Shown here piece after piece: positions 9,568 through 16,185 of a stretch of DNA of 64,000 nucleotides. How positions within the stretch are numbered: position 1 is the first letter of the stretch; each line of letters begins with the position of its first letter. Where the stretch lies: NCBI GenBank assembly GCA_003762615.1, contig RIAZ01000004.1, positions 153,481-217,480 on the forward strand. The letters are read 5' to 3'. The notes below the pieces were generated by a model, which saw nothing but the letters and a program-made list of their open reading frames with translations, ran no database searches and was not told the DNA's origin. The DNA is from Muribaculaceae bacterium Isolate-037 (Harlan). GTDB taxonomy: Bacteria > Bacteroidota > Bacteroidia > Bacteroidales > Muribaculaceae. A program made the translations under genes and the position numbers.

Positions 9568-10257
9568 ATGAATGCGACGGCGGTATCCGGAAAGGATATC
9601 GCCGCTCGCCGTATCTGGCTTGTTGTGGCGATTAGCATAGCGGTTGTTCTTGCAGACCAGATAATGAAGATATGGGTGAAAACAAATTTCTATCTCGGAG
9701 AGGATCTTCCGATAACTAATTGGTTTCACCTCAAATTTATAGAGAACAATGGTATGGCTTTTGGTCTTGAACTATGGAATAAAATAGTTCTGACATTGGG
9801 TCGGATTGCAGCAGTAGTCCTGTTTATATGGTTTGTAATCAAGATAAAATATGCGCAGGAACTCCGTTGCGGTTTTTTTGTGGCAGTAGCCTTGATAATA
9901 GCAGGTGCAGCAGGCAATATATTTGACTGTGTTTTTTATGGTCGTCTTTTTAATAATCCGATGCCACCTGAAATAGCCGTAGCTTTTCCTGATGGAGGGG
10001 GATATGCCCCTTGGTTTGAGGGGAGAGTTGTAGATATGTTTTATTTCCCACTCTTCTCCTTTTATTGGCCGGAGTGGCTACCCGGAGTAGGAGGAAGATA
10101 TTATGAATTTTTCCAGTACATATTTAATGTTGCTGATGCATCAATCTGTATAGGAGTCGGCTTATTGATATTTTTCTATTCCGGAGATGCCTCAAAAGCA
10201 TTTTCATTGATAAGCGAGAGTAAGAAAAATACTAAAGAAAATGACAAGGAGAAGTGA
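9568..10257 (+). CDS. lspA: Lipoprotein signal peptidase (signal peptidase II)
   Basis: Inner-membrane aspartyl protease that cleaves diacylated prolipoproteins. Hydrophobic segments lie near residues 14-33, 75-95, 105-125 and 195-215. The two catalytic aspartates sit in GRVVDMFYFP and FNVADASI, and the upstream ENNGMAFG motif is also typical. The ATG at 9568 gives 229 residues; TTG 9550 and GTG 9553 are alternative upstream starts. It is longer than the 160-170 residues of proteobacterial LspA because of an insertion between the third membrane segment and the first Asp motif, which is common in Bacteroidetes. The 3' end overlaps the next gene by 17 nt. That gene encodes a lipoprotein that would be a substrate. 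Confidence 0.93.
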   Translation: MNATAVSGKDIAARRIWLVVAISIAVVLADQIMKIWVKTNFYLGEDLPITNWFHLKFIENNGMAFGLELWNKIVLTLGRIAAVVLFIWFVIKIKYAQELRCGFFVAVALIIAGAAGNIFDCVFYGRLFNNPMPPEIAVAFPDGGGYAPWFEGRVVDMFYFPLFSFYWPEWLPGVGGRYYEFFQYIFNVADASICIGVGLLIFFYSGDASKAFSLISESKKNTKENDKEK

Positions 10258-11266
10258 CAGATGTTATTCGTCTTCATCGGTTGTGCCGGTTATATTGTTG
10301 TTGTCCATGGTAATAGCCGGCTGTAGTAATCGTCCGGATAATATTCTTACCGAAAAAGAGATGGTGGCTCTTATGGCAGATATGCAGCTTGCTGAAGCAT
10401 ATACCAATGTCTCCAATCAACAGATGCAGGTATCTGATTACCGTCTGAAGATGGGAAAGTCGGTTTTGGCTGCGCATGGCATAACCCAAGAACAACTTGA
10501 CACGACACTTGCATGGTATGGAAGAAATCTTGATGATTACTCAGAACTATACGCAAAAGTAGATAAGGAGATTATCAAGAGAAGAAAGCATCTTCTGAAT
10601 ATGTCGGGAGAAGAGGATGGTCTTGATGATGATAATCTTCTTTGGAGATTTGGCAAGAATGGGCAGCTCTCAATGCTTGGTAATACTGATGGATGGATAG
10701 TCTCTGTTACAGATCCAGATTTACAAAAGGGTGATCGTTTGCAATGGACAATGCATCTTGATGCTCCTGTTCAAATGAACGGTGTGCTTGGTGTAGAATA
10801 TTCTGATGGTTCCTCTGAGGCAGGTAGTAGCGTGTTTATAGGCAGGAATAGAGTGGAATTAGTTTGTCAGACAGACACAGGTAAGGATGTGAAACGTATC
10901 TATGGCACTTTGCGTATCAAAGATCCTGAAATGCTTCCGGTGTATGCCGACAGTATAAGGCTCGTCCGGCTACCATACGATAGTGTTGAGTATCGTCTTC
11001 ATCGCAGCAATAAGCATTATGGTATCCCGTCTGTAAGAAAACCTAAGAAAGAAGAGGCAATAACAGATACTCTGACTGTAGCAGAGCCGGTTGTGGAGCA
11101 GAAAGCGCCGGAAAAGGGGAATACAGTTATGTGGAATGCTGACAGAAGAAAGATAAGCAATTCAGATCTTGATGAAAGTAAAGTTTCAAGACCGTCAGTC
11201 ACTCCGCATAAAATTGATGAACGTGTTCGGATAAAGCCGTCCAAACTTCATAAAGATAGGAAATAG
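10241..11266 (+). CDS. DUF4296 domain lipoprotein
   Basis: A 341-residue predicted lipoprotein. A basic N-terminus and a hydrophobic core end in a lipobox (MVIAGC, Cys at about 28). NILTEKEMVALMADMQLAEAY and the following helix (about 34-120) match the DUF4296 domain. The rest has no recognisable fold and ends in a Lys/Arg/Pro-rich tail (about 260-341). It overlaps lspA by 17 nt, and this lspA/DUF4296 pairing is common in Bacteroidetes, so a role in envelope lipoprotein biology is plausible but unproven. From memory, many Bacteroides have a DksA-like gene between ileS and lspA; there is none here. A strong hairpin 80 nt downstream closes the operon. Confidence 0.8.
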   Translation: MTRRSDRCYSSSSVVPVILLLSMVIAGCSNRPDNILTEKEMVALMADMQLAEAYTNVSNQQMQVSDYRLKMGKSVLAAHGITQEQLDTTLAWYGRNLDDYSELYAKVDKEIIKRRKHLLNMSGEEDGLDDDNLLWRFGKNGQLSMLGNTDGWIVSVTDPDLQKGDRLQWTMHLDAPVQMNGVLGVEYSDGSSEAGSSVFIGRNRVELVCQTDTGKDVKRIYGTLRIKDPEMLPVYADSIRLVRLPYDSVEYRLHRSNKHYGIPSVRKPKKEEAITDTLTVAEPVVEQKAPEKGNTVMWNADRRKISNSDLDESKVSRPSVTPHKIDERVRIKPSKLHKDRK

Positions 11267-11345
11267 AACTATATTTTTTCAACATATTAAAGGAATGAAA
11301 GGTAAAACCGTAAAATTTCTTGTCAGAAAATTAATGATAACCGAA

Positions 11346-11378
11346 GATAAGGGGAAGGATGATTGCCTTCCCCTTATC
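11346..11378 (+). terminator. Intrinsic terminator after the ileS-lspA-DUF4296 operon
   Basis: A perfect 13-bp inverted repeat (11346-11358 with 11366-11378, 7-nt loop), rich in G/C and followed by TTTGT. It lies 80 nt after the DUF4296 stop codon. Confidence 0.75.
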
Positions 11379-11536
11379 TTTGTAACAGGAGAACGGGAAG
11401 GGGATATTATAAGGAATCTTATATTAACTCCATTTGATAGAGAGAAGGCAGGCTTTGAATATCTATCAGAATTACAGCTGTATAAGATTGTCGATTCCGA
11501 AAATTTTAAAATAATTAAAATTTTATATTGAAAATA

Positions 11537-11568
11537 TTTGTTGGAATAAAAGATAATATCTACCTTTG
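11537..11568 (+). promoter_or_regulatory. Promoter of the ABC transporter-GntR operon
   Basis: TTTG at 11537-11540, a 20-bp spacer and TACCTTTG at 11561-11568 match the Bacteroidetes promoter consensus exactly. Transcription would start within or just before the palindrome at 11571-11592. Confidence 0.8.
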
Positions 11569-11570
11569 CA

Positions 11571-11592
11571 GTGTACTAATATACTAATACAC
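11571..11592 (+). promoter_or_regulatory. Probable GntR/YtrA operator
   Basis: A 22-bp near-palindrome with GTGTA and TACAC ends; 18 of 22 positions are symmetric. It also contains two direct TACTAATA-like units. It begins 2 bp after the -7 box and ends one base before the ATG of the ABC ATPase, an ideal place for a repressor. The operon's last gene encodes a GntR-family regulator of the YtrA type, whose members usually repress their own ABC operon. Autoregulation is inference. Confidence 0.7.
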
Positions 11593-11593
11593 T

Positions 11594-12436
11594 ATGTTAA
11601 AGATAGAAAATATCACCTACAGCTACAAGCGTAGTAAACAGGCGGTCCTTTCCAATTATTCATTGGAGGTTAAGGACGGCACTATATGCGGATTATTGGG
11701 AAAAAACGGCGCAGGGAAATCTACGTTGCTTTATCTTATACTTGGATTATTGAAGCCTCAATCAGGTGAGATCAATTATAATGGATTCCGACCGTTTGAT
11801 CGTAAAGTGGCATTTCTTAATGATGTATTCATTGTTCCTGAAGAATTTTATTTGCCGAATGTGAAATTATCACAGTTCGTGAAAAGCATGTCGGCATTCT
11901 ATCCCAAATATTCTCATGCAGATCTTTCACGTCATCTTTCTACGTTTGAAATGACTCCTGATGTTCATCTGGGTCATCTGTCAATGGGACAGAAGAAAAG
12001 GGTATTTATGAGTTTTGCATTAGCATGCAACACTTCATTATTGGTTCTTGATGAACCAACTAATGGACTGGATATTCCAGGGAAGCGTCTTTTCCGTAAA
12101 GCAGTGTTGGACAGTATGACGGATGATCGCACGATCATAATCTCCACTCATCAGGTGTATGATGTAGAGAAGATACTTGACCATGTGGTGATAACCGATA
12201 CTAATGGTGTTCTGCTGAATGCCACAATGATGGATATTTCTTCGCGACTTCTATTTGCTTTTACTAATAATAAGGATCGTATTGCAAATGCACTAGTTGC
12301 GCTTGATGCTCCCGGCGGTGCAAATATAGTGGAGTTGTCAGATGGATATTCTGAGACTGACGTGAATCTGGAGACATTATTTGAGTTGGTCAGACAGAAT
12401 CCCACCATAGTCAAGGATTTATTCGGAGGGAGATAG
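11594..12436 (+). CDS. ABC transporter ATP-binding protein
   Basis: A 280-residue ATPase subunit of an exporter-type ABC system. Walker A GLLGKNGAGKST is at about 34-45, the signature LSMGQKKR at about 133-140, and Walker B LLVLDEPTNGLD at about 152-163, followed by the H-loop in ISTHQ. The C-terminal 70 residues are not part of the ATPase fold. It lies 62 nt before a membrane permease and 870 nt before a GntR-family gene, the layout of YtrA-regulated ABC operons that respond to envelope stress or peptide antibiotics in other bacteria. The substrate is unknown. Confidence 0.9.
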   Translation: MLKIENITYSYKRSKQAVLSNYSLEVKDGTICGLLGKNGAGKSTLLYLILGLLKPQSGEINYNGFRPFDRKVAFLNDVFIVPEEFYLPNVKLSQFVKSMSAFYPKYSHADLSRHLSTFEMTPDVHLGHLSMGQKKRVFMSFALACNTSLLVLDEPTNGLDIPGKRLFRKAVLDSMTDDRTIIISTHQVYDVEKILDHVVITDTNGVLLNATMMDISSRLLFAFTNNKDRIANALVALDAPGGANIVELSDGYSETDVNLETLFELVRQNPTIVKDLFGGR

Positions 12437-12498
12437 GGGATAATTGTACACAGCCCATTTACTAACAAAATATTATTTAACAAATATTATTTAAGACG

Positions 12499-13296
12499 AT
12501 GGATAATGAAATTTATGAGGCAAGGGTTGGAAATGAGTCATTCGTTGAGAATTTCTGGCTGAATGCTAAAAGAGAGATTATAGATAATAGAAAATTCCTG
12601 TTGTTGGGTTTGGCATGCATATTGGGATTGTATATTACAACGGGAGCAATAATGGGATATAATGGAGTTGGTTCCGGTTCGTCAGGAGTGGTGATCTTCA
12701 CGTTCTATATGATGATGTTCGCCTTTGTCGGCGCATCAGTGGCTTTTTCTGATATGAAGACAAAGGAGGAGCGTCTCTACTCATTAATGGTGCCGGCATC
12801 AGCATTTTCAAAATACTTGGTAAAATGGCTGTTATCCGTTCCGGTGCTATTCGGGGTATTGGTATTGGCGTTTTATATAGGGGATATTACCCGTATATTA
12901 ACGTTCTTGATGACGGCGGATAATCCCCATAATTATCCGGATTATCTTCACATAACAAATCCATGGAAAATATATTCTATGTTTGATATAACGCGACCGG
13001 CTTTGATTCTTACAGTCCTGTTGTCGGCATATTTCTTGGCACAGGCACCATATTTTTTCGGGGCGATACTATGGCCCAAAAACTCTTTTATCAAAACATT
13101 TGCAGCCATGTGGGTAATTCAGACTGTATGTAGTATTATGTTTGCATTGAGTGTTAAATATTTCCCTTCACTAATGTATCATATAGGAGACTCATTATGG
13201 TTTATGGCAACAGTTTTCATACTTTTGACGCTTGCGTTCTACGTGGCAGGATTCTATCTGTACAGACGGCAGCAAGTAGTGTATAAATTAATTTAG
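12499..13296 (+). CDS. ABC transporter permease (six predicted membrane segments)
   Basis: A 265-residue membrane protein. After a soluble N-terminus, hydrophobic segments lie near residues 34-55, 63-86, 108-130, 167-190, 195-220 and 228-252, with a basic C-terminus. It has no recognisable substrate-binding motif. It lies between the ATPase and the GntR regulator, 11 nt before the regulator, and is the likely membrane partner of the ATPase. Confidence 0.85.
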   Translation: MDNEIYEARVGNESFVENFWLNAKREIIDNRKFLLLGLACILGLYITTGAIMGYNGVGSGSSGVVIFTFYMMMFAFVGASVAFSDMKTKEERLYSLMVPASAFSKYLVKWLLSVPVLFGVLVLAFYIGDITRILTFLMTADNPHNYPDYLHITNPWKIYSMFDITRPALILTVLLSAYFLAQAPYFFGAILWPKNSFIKTFAAMWVIQTVCSIMFALSVKYFPSLMYHIGDSLWFMATVFILLTLAFYVAGFYLYRRQQVVYKLI

Positions 13297-13307
13297 ATCT
13301 CCTGTGT

Positions 13308-13685
13308 ATGGATTTTAATGAAAATAAACCGATATATCTTCAGATTACAGATGGAATAATGGATGATATCATATCGGATGTCTATCCATCAGACGGTAGA
13401 TTACCATCAGTTAGGGAATATGCTTCGAAAGTAGAGGTTAATGCCAATACTGTCATGAGGTCATACGACTGGCTTCAGCAGCAGAAAATAATATTTAATA
13501 GGAGAGGGATTGGTTTTTTTGTACTTCCTGAAGCAAAGAAACGTATAATCGAGATGAGACGTAATATATTTTTCAGAGATGAAGTGGAGTATTTTTTCGG
13601 GCGAATAAAGTCTTTCGGATTATCGCCCGATGATATCAAAAGATTATATTCAGACTACATAGCGCGAGTAGACGAGACTCCATAA
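13308..13685 (+). CDS. GntR family transcriptional regulator, YtrA type
   Basis: A 125-residue DNA-binding protein. The winged helix is at about 8-75: PIYLQITDGIMDDI, LPSVREYASKVEVNANTV and a basic wing after QQQKIIFNRRG. There is only a short C-terminal helical tail and no effector-binding domain, as in the YtrA subgroup. It is the last gene of the ABC operon. The operator-like palindrome before the operon (11571-11592) is its probable target, giving negative autoregulation with release by an unknown signal. Confidence 0.9.
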   Translation: MDFNENKPIYLQITDGIMDDIISDVYPSDGRLPSVREYASKVEVNANTVMRSYDWLQQQKIIFNRRGIGFFVLPEAKKRIIEMRRNIFFRDEVEYFFGRIKSFGLSPDDIKRLYSDYIARVDETP

Positions 13686-13705
13686 ATTAAACTAAATCTA
13701 AAATA

Positions 13706-13737
13706 AGGAGGCGCCCCCTGTGAAGTGGACGCCTCCT
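13706..13737. terminator. Bidirectional terminator between convergent genes
   Basis: An 8-bp G/C-rich inverted repeat (13706-13713 with 13730-13737), flanked by A/T-rich sequence, lies between the stops of the GntR gene and the convergent DUF1846 gene. Confidence 0.6.
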
Positions 13738-13761
13738 GCCTTTATTAGAATTTATACTGAA

Positions 13762-15225
13762 TTATTTTTTTCGAGTTGGATCACAAGTAAGACCAACGCC
13801 GAGTTTCTTGAAAATCTTGTGGTCTACTTCACCAAGCATTACGGTAGAGTGCATTTCACAACCTCTTAGTTCCGGTAGTTTCTCCAATGCCTTACGACAA
13901 TTTTCGTCATGAGTGCTTAGAACAGATAGAGCCACAAGCACTTCATCAGAATGTAGACGAGGATTCCGGCTCCAAAGATAGTTTGTCTTGGTATGCTGAA
14001 TCGGCTCTATCATTTCTTGTGGGATAAGTTTCACATTATGATCAATTCCCGCAAGATGCTTTATTGAGTTTAGAATTAGAGCAGAACTCGGACCAAGCAG
14101 AGGACTTGTCTCTGCCGTTATTATTGTTCCATCCGATAATTCTATAGCAGAACATGGCAATCCGCTTTCAGCTGCTCTGTCACGAGCTGCTTTGATGGAT
14201 TTTCTGTAATTGACGTCAATCTTTGCCTGCTTCAATAATAAGGCAATCTTATTCACCTCATCATCGTTGCATTTGCCTTGAGCAAGATTGTTCAATGCTG
14301 TAAAATAACGTCTGATAATTTCGTTTTTTGACGCATTGCAGCACACCTGATCATCCTTTATGCAGAATCCGACCATATTAACTCCCATGTCAGTAGGAGA
14401 TTTATACGGATTCTCCCCATAAATCCCTTCAAAGAGAGCATTTAATACTGGAAAAATTTCAATGTCGCGATTATAATTTATTGCAATTTCTCCGTATGCT
14501 TCCAAATGGAACGGATCAATCATATTCACGTCATTAAGGTCGGCAGTTGCCGCTTCGTATGCAATGTTTACGGGGTGCTTTAGAGGAAGACTCCACACTG
14601 GGAATGTTTCGAATTTAGCATAACCTGCTTCTATACCCCGTTTATTTTCGTTATACAACTGACTTAGGCATACAGCCATTTTTCCACTTCCTGGTCCCGG
14701 AGCAGTGACAATCACCAAAGGTCTTGATGTCACAATATAATCATTATTGCCAAATCCTTCATCAGACGTAATGAGTCCCACATTATTTGGGTAGCCTTCA
14801 ATTGTGTAGTGATAATATACTGTGATACCCAATCTTTCAAGGCGATTGCGGAATGCATCAGCACTTATCTGGCCGTTGTAGTGGGTGACAACCACAGATC
14901 CCACAAGAAACCCCCTGTCTTGGAATTCAGTACGCAACCGTAGCACATCCATATCATAAGTGATGCCGAGATCACTCCTGACTTTATTCTTCTCAATGTC
15001 AAGAGCACTGATCACTATTACAATCTCAGCCTGATCCTTTAGCTGCCAAAGCATCCTCAGCTTGCTGTCGGGTTGAAATCCGGGAAGCACGCGGCTTGCG
15101 TGGTGGTCATCAAACAATTTACCTCCTAATTCGAGATAAAGCTTATTTCCGAACTTAGAAATTCTTTCTTTAATATGTTCGGACTGTATCTTCAGATACT
15201 TTTCGTTGTCAAATCCGTATACCAT
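13762..15225 (-). CDS. DUF1846 family protein
   Basis: A 487-residue cytoplasmic protein of the DUF1846 (UPF0371) family, biochemical role unknown. Its N-terminus MVYGFDNEKYLKIQSEHI, the motif GGKLFDDHHASRVLPGF and the nucleotide-binding-like VIVTAPGPGSGKMAVCLSQ (about 177-195) fit this family throughout, and the length matches. The ATG at 15225 is preferred over an in-frame TTG at 15237, because that TTG forms part of a TAATTTTG promoter box at 15235-15242. The gene is monocistronic and convergent with the GntR gene. Confidence 0.88.
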   Translation of the reverse strand: MVYGFDNEKYLKIQSEHIKERISKFGNKLYLELGGKLFDDHHASRVLPGFQPDSKLRMLWQLKDQAEIVIVISALDIEKNKVRSDLGITYDMDVLRLRTEFQDRGFLVGSVVVTHYNGQISADAFRNRLERLGITVYYHYTIEGYPNNVGLITSDEGFGNNDYIVTSRPLVIVTAPGPGSGKMAVCLSQLYNENKRGIEAGYAKFETFPVWSLPLKHPVNIAYEAATADLNDVNMIDPFHLEAYGEIAINYNRDIEIFPVLNALFEGIYGENPYKSPTDMGVNMVGFCIKDDQVCCNASKNEIIRRYFTALNNLAQGKCNDDEVNKIALLLKQAKIDVNYRKSIKAARDRAAESGLPCSAIELSDGTIITAETSPLLGPSSALILNSIKHLAGIDHNVKLIPQEMIEPIQHTKTNYLWSRNPRLHSDEVLVALSVLSTHDENCRKALEKLPELRGCEMHSTVMLGEVDHKIFKKLGVGLTCDPTRKK

Positions 15226-15234
15226 AACGGACTG

Positions 15235-15242
15235 CAAAATTA
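15235..15242 (-). promoter_or_regulatory. -7 element of the DUF1846 gene
   Basis: TAATTTTG on the reverse strand matches TAnnTTTG and lies 10 nt before the ATG at 15225, implying a very short or nearly leaderless transcript. Confidence 0.55.
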
Positions 15243-15440
15243 CAAAAATATTTTCGTAGAAACAAGTTTGTTTTATGTAGTAGTCGAAAAAATAATTTGA
15301 AATAATATGATAACAAATTTTTACGAATGTTGCCGATTATGCTAATATATGATAAAATGCCAATAATCATTAAACTAAATTGAGAAGTAGTGGTCAAAGA
15401 ATCGTAAACATCACAAAAACGAGAATAAACGATTAGAAAT

Positions 15441-16103
15441 ATGAACATGAAGAGAATGATTTTGAGTTTGGCAATTCTTATTGCCGCTACTGCATCAGTT
15501 TTCGCATCCGGCGATAACACTAAAGTCAACGATAGCTGCAAGAACCGTAAGGAATGCACTCTTTCCAAAAAGGGGAATGGAGAGATGAGAAAGAATCGCA
15601 AGGAATGTAGTGCATTCGAAGGATTGAACCTGACTCAGGAACAGAAAACAAAACTTGCAGATTTGCGTAAGGAGTGTACGCCTTCTAAAAAGAAAGGCTG
15701 TGACGGAAAGGCATGTAATGATTGCGCTGCATGTAAAGACTGTAAGGATGGAAAGTCCTGCAAAGAATGCACTGCATGTAAAGATTGTAAGGATGGAAAG
15801 ACCTGTAAAGAATGCAAGGACTGTAAGGCAGGTAATGGTGTATGCAAAAATATGAAGAGAGATAATCTTTCTCGTGAAGAGAAGATGAAACTGAAAGAGG
15901 AACGTCGTGCAAGAATTGTGGAGACGCGAAAAAAGTATCTTGAGGGAGTAAAAAATATTCTTACCCCTGAACAGTATAATAAATTTCTGGAGAACAGTTA
16001 TCTTTCAAAAGCATCAAACCATAAAAATTTTAAGAGTAAAGGTCATGCAAAACGTTATGGCAAGATCCACGATAAGAAACGTGGCCGTAAAAATGTAGCA
16101 TGA
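15441..16103 (+). CDS. Periplasmic Spy/CpxP-like protein with a cysteine-rich repeat
   Basis: A 220-residue exported protein. A signal peptide (about 1-23, MILSLAILIAATASVFASG) is followed by a mature part rich in Lys and Cys. Two LTxxQ-like segments, LNLTQEQKTKLADLRKE (about 65-81) and ILTPEQYNKFLEN (about 173-185), resemble Spy/CpxP/ZraP periplasmic chaperones. Between them a CxxC-rich block (about 84-137) contains a 15-residue unit repeated almost exactly (period 45 nt, starting near 15727 and 15772). There are 17 cysteines in all. The C-terminus is strongly basic. Metal binding or redox sensing in the periplasm is plausible from the CxxC pattern but is inference. It is divergent from the DUF1846 gene, and I see no clear housekeeping promoter. 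Confidence 0.75.
   Translation: MNMKRMILSLAILIAATASVFASGDNTKVNDSCKNRKECTLSKKGNGEMRKNRKECSAFEGLNLTQEQKTKLADLRKECTPSKKKGCDGKACNDCAACKDCKDGKSCKECTACKDCKDGKTCKECKDCKAGNGVCKNMKRDNLSREEKMKLKEERRARIVETRKKYLEGVKNILTPEQYNKFLENSYLSKASNHKNFKSKGHAKRYGKIHDKKRGRKNVA
15727..15816 (+). repeat. In-frame 45-bp tandem repeat in the cysteine-rich protein
   Basis: Two adjacent 45-nt units encode ACKDCKDGKSCKECT and ACKDCKDGKTCKECK. They differ at a few bases. A partial unit precedes them and another follows. Confidence 0.8.
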
Positions 16104-16116
16104 TTTAGAAATAAGA

Positions 16117-16161
16117 AGAAAGACCATAAATCGGATTCCGAGTCTGATTTATGGTCTTTCT
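16117..16161. terminator. Bidirectional terminator (16-bp stem)
   Basis: A perfect 16-bp inverted repeat (16117-16132 with 16146-16161, 13-nt loop) lies between the convergent cysteine-rich protein gene and the GH43 fusion gene. Confidence 0.8.
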
Positions 16162-16185
16162 CTGTATAATGTCAATAGTATGTGC

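Larger units (their letters stand above)
11267..11593. other. Intergenic region between the lspA operon and the ABC operon
   Basis: 327 nt with no convincing gene. It holds the terminator at 11346-11378 and, at its 3' end, the promoter and operator of the ABC/GntR operon. A 78-codon open frame (11295-11531) reads straight through the terminator hairpin and is not accepted as a gene. Confidence 0.7.

Noticed and set aside
11295..11531. 78-codon open frame after the DUF4296 gene
   Set aside because: It reads straight through a perfect 13-bp terminator hairpin and into the next promoter, and its product resembles nothing.
15727..15816. Short direct repeats as a possible CRISPR array
   Set aside because: They are in-frame repeats encoding CxxC units, without unique spacers.
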